DNA from: CBDUXZ01 sp965371325 [NCBI: uncultured bacterium]
Lineage (GTDB): Bacteria > JAUYMQ01
DNA length: 17,024 bases
Assembly: GCA_965371325.1 (NCBI GenBank)
Contig: CBDUXZ010000006.1
Coordinates: forward strand, 1 to 17,024
Direction of reading: 5' to 3'
The notes under the pieces are model-generated. The model had not been told where the DNA came from and did no database searches. It worked only from the letters and a program-made list of their open reading frames with translations. The translations under genes and the position numbers were made by a program. Positions 1 through 6,660 of the stretch are shown here, piece after piece (position 1 is the first letter of the stretch; each line of letters starts with the position of its first letter).

Positions 1-1
1 C

Positions 2-73
2 GGACGGACCGACTGGGTCGTGACGCGCCGCCGGATGACCGAAAGGATGAAGGGAGTGGATGGCGCGCCGTGA
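2..73 (+). CDS. C-terminal tail of an upstream gene (partial, possibly a glycosyltransferase)
   Basis: The frame beginning at base 2 is open from the window edge and ends at TGA 71-73, giving 23 residues that start GRTDWVVTRR. Its stop overlaps the GTG start of the next gene in a GTGA arrangement, which is typical of translationally coupled genes, so I read it as the end of a real upstream gene in the same operon. The W-x-x-T-R-R ending resembles the C-termini of some family-2 glycosyltransferases, and that would suit the downstream polysaccharide-export type protein. This is a weak inference from very few residues; product unproven. Confidence 0.4.
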   Translation, partial: GRTDWVVTRRRMTERMKGVDGAP

Positions 74-1710
74 AGACCCTGCCGATTCCAATCCTTCTTA
101 TTGCGTTTACTGCGGCTCTTTTTCTTTCGTGGCCCGACGCCGCGTTTGCGGGTGCCGACGCGGCCGACCGCACTGTTGAGAAAGCGCGGGCGGCTGCGAG
201 CGAGGATCAGAACGCCGAATCAATGGTGCTTTTCGAGCAGGCCATTGCCGCTGATCCTTCACGGCGCATGGTGCTCCTCCCCGAGCTGGCCGATCAGATG
301 ACCTACGCCGGCCTCGCGGACGAGGCGGTTCCGCTTTACGAAGAGTATCTCGCTGCCGGCTCACCCTCTCCTGATCAGGCGCGGCAAGCAAGGCTCGGTC
401 TTGCGCTGGCCCTCTCCTGGAGTGGCGAGCTCGATGCCTCGCTACGCGCCTACGAAGCCTTGCTGGACGAAAATCCCGACGACAGGGAGGCGCGGCTCGG
501 GCGGGCCCGCCTTCTCTCGTGGCGTGATCGGCAGGGGCCGTCAAAAGAAGCTTACGAAGAAGTCCTCGTCCGGAATCCAGACGATCTCGAGGCACGGACA
601 GGCGTGGGGCGGGTGCAGAGCTGGCGAGGGAGGCAGCGGGCGGCCCAGCGGCAGTTGCAGGATGTACTGCAGGATCACCCGAAGGATCCTGAAGCAACCT
701 TTCTCCTCGCGCAAAGCCAGACCTGGATGGGGAGGCCCGACAAGGCGCAGGAGACCCTCCATGACTATCTGGCCGGCGCGCCGGAAGACGAGAGAGCGAG
801 AGACCTTCTCGAAGATATCAAGTTTCAACTCCGGCCGAACACCCTGACCGGTTACCAGGAGTCTCATCAATCTGACAGGCTTATCATTCGAACGCTCACT
901 TTTGAGCAGGGGTTTTCGCTGAACGACGGCCGGACTTTGCTGGGAGCCCGCTATCAGAACGTTTATTACGATCCGAGAGGGACCGGTATCAACAGGATTC
1001 AGGTGAATCGCCCGGGTATCTATGGCCGCCACCGTTTCTCTGATTCCTTTGAATGGAATGGCAATGTTTTTGTCGACTTGATCGATCCGAGCAATGGAAA
1101 GAACCAGCACGAAACCCTGACCTACGATACTTACGCCACCTTTTGGCCCAATGATCTTCTTCGCTTTGATGTCGGTTCAAGCCGCAAGACATTTGACAAC
1201 ACAAAATCTCTTCTACGCAACGTGACCGCTACCTATGCAAATGTGTCGATGGACGTAACGCCGGATGAGAAGACGCGACTCTCGCTTCGTTACAATTACG
1301 GTGAGTACACTGACGATAACATTCGCAATTGGGGACAGGTCGAGGTGGAAAGACGTGTCTTGAACCATCCCAGGTTTCTCATGGGCTGGCGCTATACCGC
1401 TTTCAAGTTCCAGGACCTCCTGGACAACGGCTATTTTAATCCGGATTCCTATAATTCTCACGAGTTGACACTGAAGACTTTCGGGCAGGTCGGTGATCGG
1501 TTTTTCTTCTACTTCGATGGCGGCTTCGGAGCCGAGCATGCCAACCCCGAAGGCTTCAAGGCCATCTGGAGCGCGGGGACGCGTGTCAGGTATCAAATCG
1601 TGGACCGGCTGGAGATCGAAGGCCGCTACAATTTCTTCAGCTCCTCGACCGCTTCGAGCGGAGGCTTCGAGCGGGGCACGAGCGGGGTCAACCTCCGCTT
1701 CGTCTGGTAG
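70..1710 (+). CDS. TPR-containing outer-membrane beta-barrel protein (YaiO/BcsC/PgaA-like exporter)
   Basis: 546 aa from a GTG start that overlaps the upstream stop (GTGA). Residues 1-27 form a Sec signal peptide with a hydrophobic core and an AFA cleavage site. Residues about 35-255 hold about five degenerate tetratricopeptide repeats of the type A..Y..LL..NP.D..AR.G with repeated 'SW' residues (LALSW, RLLSW, RVQSW), the pattern seen in YaiO and in BcsC/PgaA periplasmic scaffolds. Residues about 262-546 alternate aromatic and polar strands and end in ...NLRFVW, the terminal aromatic expected of a BAM-inserted barrel. The segment GYFNPDSY recalls the barrel of BcsC-like exporters. The likely role is guiding an exopolysaccharide through the periplasm and outer membrane. 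Fold and location are well supported; the substrate is inference. An AGGGAG ribosome site lies at 50-55, rather far from the GTG. The following terminator makes it the last gene of its operon. Confidence 0.75.
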   Translation: MKTLPIPILLIAFTAALFLSWPDAAFAGADAADRTVEKARAAASEDQNAESMVLFEQAIAADPSRRMVLLPELADQMTYAGLADEAVPLYEEYLAAGSPSPDQARQARLGLALALSWSGELDASLRAYEALLDENPDDREARLGRARLLSWRDRQGPSKEAYEEVLVRNPDDLEARTGVGRVQSWRGRQRAAQRQLQDVLQDHPKDPEATFLLAQSQTWMGRPDKAQETLHDYLAGAPEDERARDLLEDIKFQLRPNTLTGYQESHQSDRLIIRTLTFEQGFSLNDGRTLLGARYQNVYYDPRGTGINRIQVNRPGIYGRHRFSDSFEWNGNVFVDLIDPSNGKNQHETLTYDTYATFWPNDLLRFDVGSSRKTFDNTKSLLRNVTATYANVSMDVTPDEKTRLSLRYNYGEYTDDNIRNWGQVEVERRVLNHPRFLMGWRYTAFKFQDLLDNGYFNPDSYNSHELTLKTFGQVGDRFFFYFDGGFGAEHANPEGFKAIWSAGTRVRYQIVDRLEIEGRYNFFSSSTASSGGFERGTSGVNLRFVW

Positions 1711-1811
1711 GCGCCCTCCTGGGTGATCCCGCATCACACATGACTCTCCCTTCCGAATATCAAGGGTCCAATCACGGCGGCCCCCGTGGCTCCGAAATCG
1801 GGTAGGCTTGC

Positions 1812-1853
1812 CTGACCTTCGACTGCCCTGCCAGAGGGCGGTCAGCTCTTTTT
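1812..1853 (+). terminator. Rho-independent terminator after the TPR/beta-barrel gene
   Basis: The arms GACTGCCCT (1821-1829) and AGGGCGGTC (1835-1843) pair fully with one G-U pair around a 5-nt loop and are followed by CTCTTTTT. An alternative outer stem CTGACC (1812-1817) with GGTCAG (1840-1845) can replace the lower half. The site lies about 110 bases past the barrel gene stop. The rest of 1711-1930 shows no gene. Confidence 0.7.
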
Positions 1854-1930
1854 CCGCCGCCGCGGACGGGCGACAGATCCCCGACAGGCTCTTGCCACGC
1901 GAGGGCGTATCTTCACGGGAGGCTTCCAGC

Positions 1931-2801
1931 ATGATCGAACCGCCAGAGACCACTCCTCATCCGCTCGTCGCCCAGGGGCGTCTCATGGTCGTGCCGGGCG
2001 TCTACGATGCGCTTTCCGCGAAAATCGCGGAGCGCATGGGCTTTCCCGCCGTCGTGCTGAGCGGCTATGCCGTCGCCGCCACCTATCTTGGGGAGCCGGA
2101 CTTCGGCCTTCTCACGCAGAGCGAAATTCTCGATGTGGCGCGCAGGATCACGCGAGCGGTCGCTATTGGCGTCATCGTGGACGGCGACACGGGCTACGGC
2201 GGCCCGCTCAACGTGCAACGCATGGTGCGGGGGACTCGTTGACATGGGCGCGCGCGGAATTCTGCTCGAGGATCAGCGATGGCCGAAACGGTGTGGCCAC
2301 ATGCAGGGGAAGGAGGTGATCGACGCCGGGGAGCACGCGGCGAAGATCCGCGCGGCCGTGGATGCCAGGGGGGAGGCCCAGTTCATGATCACCGCCCGGA
2401 CGGACGCCCTCGCCACGCACGGAATCGCCGAGGCCATCAGCCGGGCGAAGCTTTACAAGGAAGCCGGGGCCAACCTCCTGTTCGTGGAAGGGCCTCGGAC
2501 GAAGGACGAGTTGCGGCGCATCGGCAGCGAACTGCCGGGTCCGCTCGTCGTGAATCTCATCGAGGGGGGACAGACGCCGCTCTGCTCCCTCGATGAGCTT
2601 GCGGAGATGGGTTTCTTCAGCGTCGGCTTCGTGCTTTCCGGGCTCTACGCATCGGCGCGTGCGCTCGAGCGCACTTACATGGCCATCCGGCACCAGGGCG
2701 CCACCGACAGCCTGGGTGATGACATGATGTGGTTCGAGGAGTTCAACGCGCTCATCGGAGCGGCTGATCGGTACGCGGAGGACAAGCGTTACAAGGTTTA
2801 G
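1931..2801 (+). pseudogene. Isocitrate lyase/PEP mutase-superfamily C-C lyase (methylisocitrate lyase/oxaloacetate decarboxylase type), frameshifted
   Basis: Translation starts at ATG 1931, preceded by a GGGAGG site, and runs to TGA 2240-2242. The protein then continues one frame over from about 2229 to TAG 2799-2801. The first frame has the family N-terminus: V.PG.YDALSA, the SGYA loop, and DGDTGYGG with the Mg-binding aspartates. The second has GILLEDQ followed by PKRCGH-x-x-GK, the signature with the catalytic Cys found in the lyases (PrpB, dimethylmalate lyase) but not in PEP mutase itself, and then RTDA. Removing one G from the G5 run at 2229-2233 restores a 289-aa protein of normal family length, and NVQRMVRGLVDMGARGILLEDQ then aligns without gaps to the usual family spacing. 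So this is either a recent pseudogene or a homopolymer error. Exact substrate is unknown. It is convergent with the HgcAB-like gene. Confidence 0.85.
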
Positions 2802-2846
2802 GCCGATGGGACCATTGGGGGCGAGGGGGAGGGCAGGGCGTGGGAG

Positions 2847-3950
2847 CTAGGCGCCCGCATCCACCGTGCGGCGACCCAGCAGATTGAGCTTGTAGCGGCG
2901 GATCACTTCAGGCGGAATACGTTTACCCGATTCGTCCTCGAAGAAGAGCGCGTCCATGGGGCACTGCACGACGCATGCCCCGCAGCGCACGCATCGCTCA
3001 TCGTACGCGATTTCGATCTTTCGAACGCCGGGGCGCTTCTCGAAGCAGGCCTCCGGGCAGACCTCCCAGCAGGAATAGACCCCCTTGCAGCGATCGAGAT
3101 CGAGCGTGATCTTCCAGCTTCTGTGCTCGAAGAAGCTCCCGCCCTCGATCGGCGTGGCGCCCGGGTAATCGAAGGTGAGCACGCCCGTAAGCACGACACA
3201 TGCCGCGGCGGCGCCCAGATAAGCGGTGGCGTCCCCCTCGGCGAGGCCGACCGCGAGGAGGGAGAGAGCCAGCGCGGCCCCTCCGAAGATGAAGCGGCGG
3301 GGTCCGGGAATGCGGTCATAGACGAGAAACAGCGCAACGGCGAGAACGGTTGCAAGAAGAATGAGGGGAAGGCTCCAGCCGGGACGAAAGAAGAGGGTGC
3401 CGGCGCCCAGCACCAGCGACGTCGGCGCGGCCCACATGACGGCCGCTTCGAGACGTTCCCTGACGCTGAACCGCACGTGCCTCATGTCGTCGTTTTTTTT
3501 CTCATCGCCGGCAAGATACCGGGGGATGTCCTCGGCGTAGACCGGTCCGAAGCGTACCCGCCAGCGACAGCGGTGCATCACCTCACGTGCGATGACCCCG
3601 GTTGCGGCGAGCTGCGGAAGGATTGCGCGCCTGTGCTGAACGTGAGACTCGATGCCCGACGTCTTGAGGGCCGTCACAACCTGGTGTGTGGTGAGATGCC
3701 CGCCCGCCGCCGCGCACCAGACGTTGATCCCCCGTGAAGGGGCGATGACCAACCAGACATCCAATTGCCCGATCGCGCGCAGAACCCGGCGGACGGTGAG
3801 ATCGTAATTGCCGGTGACGAGGACAGGGCTGAAAGGCCCGGGTTTTCCGACGGCGCGAAGACCGGGTTCCGTGGGCCAGGGGAGGAGACGGAAGGCCGTT
3901 TGCAGGGCGTCGCGGAGAGAATCGGCCATCGATGCGGCGAGACGCCTCAT
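2847..3950 (-). CDS. HgcAB-like fusion: membrane corrinoid protein fused to a bacterial ferredoxin
   Basis: 367 aa from ATG 3950, which overlaps the upstream methyltransferase stop (ATGA). Longer reading upstream would bury the start inside that gene. Residues about 40-150 are the HgcA-like corrinoid domain with the hallmark GINVWCAA. In true HgcA the Cys (here Cys79) is the lower thiolate ligand to cobalt. The motif continues AGGHLTT instead of the usual GKGTFGT. Residues about 170-260 form four membrane helices, against five in HgcA. Residues about 278-340 are a two-cluster ferredoxin: C288, C294, C298-P, C302, then C320-x2-C323-x2-C326-x3-C330-P. The first motif has Val291 where the second Cys normally sits. 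The C-terminus (YKLNLLGRR) lacks the vicinal Cys pair of HgcB. HgcA and HgcB together methylate Hg(II). I recall fused HgcAB-like proteins as a separate family of unknown role, often beside a methyltransferase as here. Architecture is sure; mercury methylation is doubtful. Confidence 0.85.
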   Translation of the reverse strand: MRRLAASMADSLRDALQTAFRLLPWPTEPGLRAVGKPGPFSPVLVTGNYDLTVRRVLRAIGQLDVWLVIAPSRGINVWCAAAGGHLTTHQVVTALKTSGIESHVQHRRAILPQLAATGVIAREVMHRCRWRVRFGPVYAEDIPRYLAGDEKKNDDMRHVRFSVRERLEAAVMWAAPTSLVLGAGTLFFRPGWSLPLILLATVLAVALFLVYDRIPGPRRFIFGGAALALSLLAVGLAEGDATAYLGAAAACVVLTGVLTFDYPGATPIEGGSFFEHRSWKITLDLDRCKGVYSCWEVCPEACFEKRPGVRKIEIAYDERCVRCGACVVQCPMDALFFEDESGKRIPPEVIRRYKLNLLGRRTVDAGA

Positions 3951-4606
3951 GGCCGGCGCTCCGCAACCAGAAGGGCGAGACTTCCCAGGAGCCATCGTCT
4001 CTCCCTCAGGATACACAGACCCGCCGCCTCCAGCTCGCCCGCCAGGTCGGGGATGGGCTGCGAAATTGAACCGGCGAGGATCCATCCGAGGGCTGCCTGC
4101 GGCGCGCGCAGCATGGTGTGGATCGCCCTTCGCCACAGGCCGGGCGGCCTTACTTCATCGGCGACGGCAAGCACACCCCCCTTGCGAAGGCATCCGACGG
4201 CTGCGCGGAGGACATAACGGCGCTCGACCGCGGACATCTCGGAAAGCGAGAGGCTTGCCACGACGGCATCGAAGCTTTCCCGGGGAAGCGAATCGATTTC
4301 CGCCGCCGTTCGCTCGATGAGGGTGAGGGTTTCCGGCGGTATCCCGGCCAGGCGCACGCGCGCCTGCTCGAGCATCTCGGGATTCTGGTCGAGCGCGGTG
4401 ACCTCGGCCTTGCGCGCCAGGAGGCGCGCCGTGACCGTCCCCGTTCCGCAACCGATCTCGAGCACCCGGGCAGCGGCCCGGGGGGTGGCGGCTTCCGCCA
4501 GTGCATCCTGCAGGGGATCGATGCGCCCCAGCGTAACCAGGCGCATCCCCGTGTCGTACCGGCCTGGAGAGGATTCGAGAAACCTCATGAGGGCAAGTGA
4601 GCTCAT
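3947..4606 (-). CDS. cpaM: Class I SAM-dependent methyltransferase, corrinoid-protein-associated (CpaM-like)
   Basis: 219 aa, ATG 4606 overlapping the TetR stop (ATGA) and stop overlapping the HgcAB-like start (ATGA), so it is translationally coupled on both sides. Residues 48-56 are VLEIGCGTG, motif I of the Rossmann SAM-binding fold. ALDQNPEML gives the acidic residue that binds the SAM ribose, FDAVVASLSLSEM is motif IV/post-II, and LRKGGVLAVADE is the strand-5 motif. The N-terminal segment LMRFLESSPGRYDTGMRLVTLGRID matches what I recall of the family NCBI calls CpaM, found next to HgcAB-like fusions. Late hydrophobic stretches (ALGWILAG, LLGSLALLVA) may contact the membrane. Likely role: moving a methyl group to or from the partner corrinoid protein or its substrate. 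The acceptor is unknown and the gene symbol is tentative. Confidence 0.8.
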   Translation of the reverse strand: MSSLALMRFLESSPGRYDTGMRLVTLGRIDPLQDALAEAATPRAAARVLEIGCGTGTVTARLLARKAEVTALDQNPEMLEQARVRLAGIPPETLTLIERTAAEIDSLPRESFDAVVASLSLSEMSAVERRYVLRAAVGCLRKGGVLAVADEVRPPGLWRRAIHTMLRAPQAALGWILAGSISQPIPDLAGELEAAGLCILRERRWLLGSLALLVAERRP

Positions 4607-5184
4607 GGCGCCAGGGTTTTCCGGAAAACCTGGAGAAGGGTTTTGCGAAGGGCGGGACGATCGGGGAAGGCGCGCGGATCCACCAGATGCTGCAGGAGCA
4701 AGCCGTCGACCGCACCAATCATCGTGGCGGCTGCAAGACGCGGGTCAAGAGATCGATCGATCATGTCGCGGTGCTGCCCCTCCGTGATCAAATTCTCAAG
4801 GTCGTGCCGAATGCGCCGGAAGAACCGGCGGAAGAGCGAAGCGTCGCGCAGGCGAAGATCGAGGAGCAAGCGGCTGGCCGCCGACCAGCTCTCGAATATC
4901 TCCGTCAGCGCGAATGTAAGGCGCTCCATCCGCTCGAGGGGCGTTCCGGCGCCGCGCGCGGCCGCCGCAAACAGCGCCTCTTCGTCGCCGAGGAGCTCCC
5001 GGATCATGTCGCGCATGAGCGCCGATTTGTCGGGATAGTAATGGTAGAGGCTGGAGCGCCCCATCCCGGCCTGCCGCGCCACGTGGGCAAGTCCCGTTCC
5101 GGACACCCCGCGGCGGGCGAACACACCCCTGGCCGCGCGGCGAATGGCCCGCCTCTGCGCGTCCGAATCCACTATTTTTGGCAC
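4603..5184 (-). CDS. TetR/AcrR-family transcriptional regulator
   Basis: 193 aa from GTG 5184. A longer reading from ATG 5274 would translate through the promoter and palindrome, so I prefer the GTG, which has GGAGAGG about 8 bases upstream and places the helix-turn-helix at the usual distance from the N-terminus. The N-terminal domain reads RRAIRRAARGVFARRGVSGT..., GLAHVARQAGMGRSSLYHYYPDKSAL, the classic TetR DNA-binding fold with the LYHYYPDK recognition-helix end. The rest is helical and variable, fitting a ligand-binding and dimer domain. Its stop overlaps the methyltransferase start (ATGA). Being first gene of the operon and directly downstream of a palindrome over the -10, it probably represses its own operon until an unknown ligand binds. 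Confidence 0.9.
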   Translation of the reverse strand: MPKIVDSDAQRRAIRRAARGVFARRGVSGTGLAHVARQAGMGRSSLYHYYPDKSALMRDMIRELLGDEEALFAAAARGAGTPLERMERLTFALTEIFESWSAASRLLLDLRLRDASLFRRFFRRIRHDLENLITEGQHRDMIDRSLDPRLAAATMIGAVDGLLLQHLVDPRAFPDRPALRKTLLQVFRKTLAP

Positions 5185-5203
5185 CGGTTTCGCCTCTCCA
5201 GTG

Positions 5204-5225
5204 TTTTCGACAGTATTGTCGAAAA
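5204..5225. promoter_or_regulatory. Perfect palindrome, probable TetR operator
   Basis: TTTTCGACA (5204-5212) and TGTCGAAAA (5217-5225) are perfect inverted repeats with a 4-base spacer GTAT, 22 bp in all. The site covers the -10 element of the minus-strand promoter and lies about 20 bases before the TetR start codon. Size, symmetry and position are those of an autoregulatory TetR operator. Binding is inferred, not shown. Confidence 0.75.
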
Positions 5226-5240
5226 TAAGACGGATGTCAA
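5212..5240 (-). promoter_or_regulatory. Sigma-70-type promoter of the TetR-methyltransferase-HgcAB-like operon
   Basis: On the minus strand, TTGACA (plus 5240-5235) matches the -35 consensus fully. A spacer of exactly 17 bases leads to AATACT (plus 5217-5212), 4 of 6 to the -10 consensus with the key A2 and T6 kept. The predicted transcript start is near 5205, leaving a leader of about 20 bases that carries GGAGAGG before GTG 5184. Confidence 0.7.
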
Positions 5241-5363
5241 GAGGCGACCGCCGGCGGCGGCGGTGGGGCCTCAATTGAATGGCGACATCCGCCGATGTAT
5301 CTGTTAACCGGCGCTTTGGGACTTCGGCAGGGCGCCAAGCCGCTCTTGCACGGGAGGGTGACG

Positions 5364-5837
5364 ATGGTCTCTTGTCCAGGCTTCAAAAAAGCTCGACTTG
5401 CCCTGGTGCTGTTCGGCGCCGCGCTGATCGCGATAGCAGTTCCGGGCTCCGCCCGGGCCGAGCTGTCCGCCGTGATTGCCGATGCTTCGCCCGTTCATAA
5501 AAAGGGCCCGCCCCCCTGGGCGCCGGCCCACGGTTACAGGCGCAAGCATCAGAGCGGGGTCAATTTGATCTACGACAAGGGCTTCGGTGCCTATACCGTG
5601 GACGGCCACCCCGGTTGCTGGTTCCATGACGCGAGTTTCTTCTGCCGCAGAAACTCCGGCTGGCATTCCAGTGCGAAGATCGGGGGGCCCTGGGAAGGCG
5701 TGCTCGTCAAGAATCTTCCTCCCGGACTTGCGCGCCACCACAAAGACAAGCAGAAGCGCAGGCACCTGCACAAGCATCGGAAGAATCATCCCCGTCATCC
5801 GGTCTCCGGCGAGAGGATGCCCGGCGCCCGCCCCTAA
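5364..5837 (+). CDS. Small secreted basic protein with PPPWAPAHGYR motif, function unknown
   Basis: 157 aa. I chose ATG 5364 because GGGAGG lies 6-12 bases upstream and the signal peptide follows at once; an in-frame ATG at 5295 has no ribosome site. Residues about 8-32 are a Sec signal peptide (KKARLALVLFGAALIAIAV, cleavage near ARA). The mature part carries KGPPPWAPAHGYRRKH, then a Gly/Trp/aromatic segment with two Cys (GCWFHDASFFC), W-x-x-x-LVKNLPPGL, and a His/Lys/Arg-rich tail. I recall small proteobacterial exported proteins with the same PPWAPAHGYR...LP.GL layout and no known role. The basic His-rich tail could bind metal or polyanions; that is speculation. The gene is divergent from the TetR operon, and the palindrome lies about 140 bases before it. 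I see no convincing promoter of its own. Confidence 0.65.
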   Translation: MVSCPGFKKARLALVLFGAALIAIAVPGSARAELSAVIADASPVHKKGPPPWAPAHGYRRKHQSGVNLIYDKGFGAYTVDGHPGCWFHDASFFCRRNSGWHSSAKIGGPWEGVLVKNLPPGLARHHKDKQKRRHLHKHRKNHPRHPVSGERMPGARP

Positions 5838-5933
5838 TCGCGGTCTTGCCGGACAAGTGAGGGGAAGCCACCCCATTCTGGACCGAGAGTGATGATAGGC
5901 TGTAACATATTGAAATCACTCAATTAATTATTC

Positions 5934-5962
5934 TGGTCACAGGTGGGCACAACCTGTATACT
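5934..5962 (+). promoter_or_regulatory. Candidate sigma-70 promoter for the TadE-like gene
   Basis: TGGTCA (5934-5939, 4 of 6 to the -35 consensus), a 17-base spacer and TATACT (5957-5962, 5 of 6 to the -10). The spacer contains the inverted repeat ACAGGT / ACCTGT (5939-5944 and 5952-5957), a possible regulator site. The promoter sits in the AT-rich part of 5838-6023, which holds no gene, about 60 bases before the start codon. Confidence 0.45.
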
Positions 5963-6023
5963 GGCATGCAGGGGAAAAGGGGCTTTCTGTTTCTACCAAA
6001 CCGCCGGTAGAAGGTAGGTCTCG

Positions 6024-6467
6024 ATGCGGATTTTGGTATCAGGGAAAGCTGAGTTGGCGAATCATTCAAGAGGTTCACGCGGGGCGGCCGCGCTCGAGTT
6101 TGCGCTGGTGCTTCCAATTCTTCTGCTCGTCCTGGGCGGCATCGTCGATTTCGCACGCGCATACATGGAACTGCAGATGATGACCAACGCGGCCAGTGAA
6201 GGCGCGCGGATGGCCATCATCTCGACGGATCCTTCCGTGGACGATGCCAGTGTCACGGCGCTCGTGAAGAGTTTCTTCCCCGACCCGGAGAATGCCCAGG
6301 TTACGATTTCGCCCAGTATTGCCGTGGTGCCTTCGGGATCGATCGTGAGCGTGACCGTTCAGCGCGACTTCGAACAGATTTTCCTCGGCTTCTTCCAGTG
6401 GTTCGATGCAAGCCTGAGCCCTTTGCCCTCGACGCTGTCATACACCGCGTCCGGGAACCGGATGTAG
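6024..6467 (+). CDS. TadE-like pseudopilin
   Basis: 147 aa, with GAAGGTAGG upstream of ATG 6024. Residues about 18-47 read SRGAAALEFALVLPILLLVLGGIVDFAR, the TadE domain: a short basic start, G-x-A-x-x-E-F before a single hydrophobic helix (the prepilin-like segment with conserved Glu), and the following FARAY. The rest is a small beta-rich extracytoplasmic domain with no Cys. TadE proteins are minor pseudopilins of the Flp/Tad (type IVc) pilus machinery and are processed by TadV. Here only the TadE- and TadG-like genes are present; no ATPase, secretin or Flp pilin gene lies in the window. The next gene, TadG-like, follows on the same strand after 261 bases. Confidence 0.85.
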   Translation: MRILVSGKAELANHSRGSRGAAALEFALVLPILLLVLGGIVDFARAYMELQMMTNAASEGARMAIISTDPSVDDASVTALVKSFFPDPENAQVTISPSIAVVPSGSIVSVTVQRDFEQIFLGFFQWFDASLSPLPSTLSYTASGNRM

Positions 6468-6626
6468 CTGTTTTCCATAACCGTCTTGACTGGGGAAGGA
6501 ACGAACAGAGTAGTCTAGATAGATACCCTCCCAAGGCTTCTCGGTTTACAGAGAAGTTCACGGCGCCCACGGGGGTTGGCGTTGTGTCGAGGAGGCCGCC
6601 GAGCCGCTGCAGTCGCCGGTGAGAAT

Positions 6627-6660
6627 GGGCGTCTTGTTTGTATAGACAGGCGCCCGTGTC
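6627..6660 (+). other. Possible stem-loop in the TadE-TadG intergenic leader
   Basis: The 261-base gap 6468-6728 has no supportable gene. GGGCGTCT (6627-6634) can pair with AGA...CGCCC (6644-6655) with a 4-base bulge. An alternative, GACA (6645-6648) with TGTC (6657-6660), flanks GGCGCC. There is no T-run, so it is not a classical terminator. It could tune expression of the TadG-like gene. Confidence 0.25.

Noticed and set aside
2847-3950. Calling the fusion a bona fide mercury methylase (hgcA/hgcB)
   Set aside because: The cap-helix motif, one cluster ligand and the C-terminal Cys pair all differ from functional HgcA/HgcB, and the methyltransferase neighbour is not part of the classical pair.
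3951-4136. 62-residue N-terminal extension of the HgcAB-like protein (open frame from 4136)
   Set aside because: It lies wholly inside the methyltransferase gene in another frame and has no domain-like sequence. ATG 3950 gives an ATGA overlap and the expected N-terminus.
5185-5274. Longer TetR start at ATG 5274
   Set aside because: It would translate the -35, -10 and palindrome, and adds an Arg-rich stretch before the normal TetR N-terminus. GTG 5184 has a ribosome site.
5275-5303. Promoter TTGAAT-17-TATCTG for the secreted-protein gene
   Set aside because: The -10 matches only 3 of 6; not better than chance in this region.
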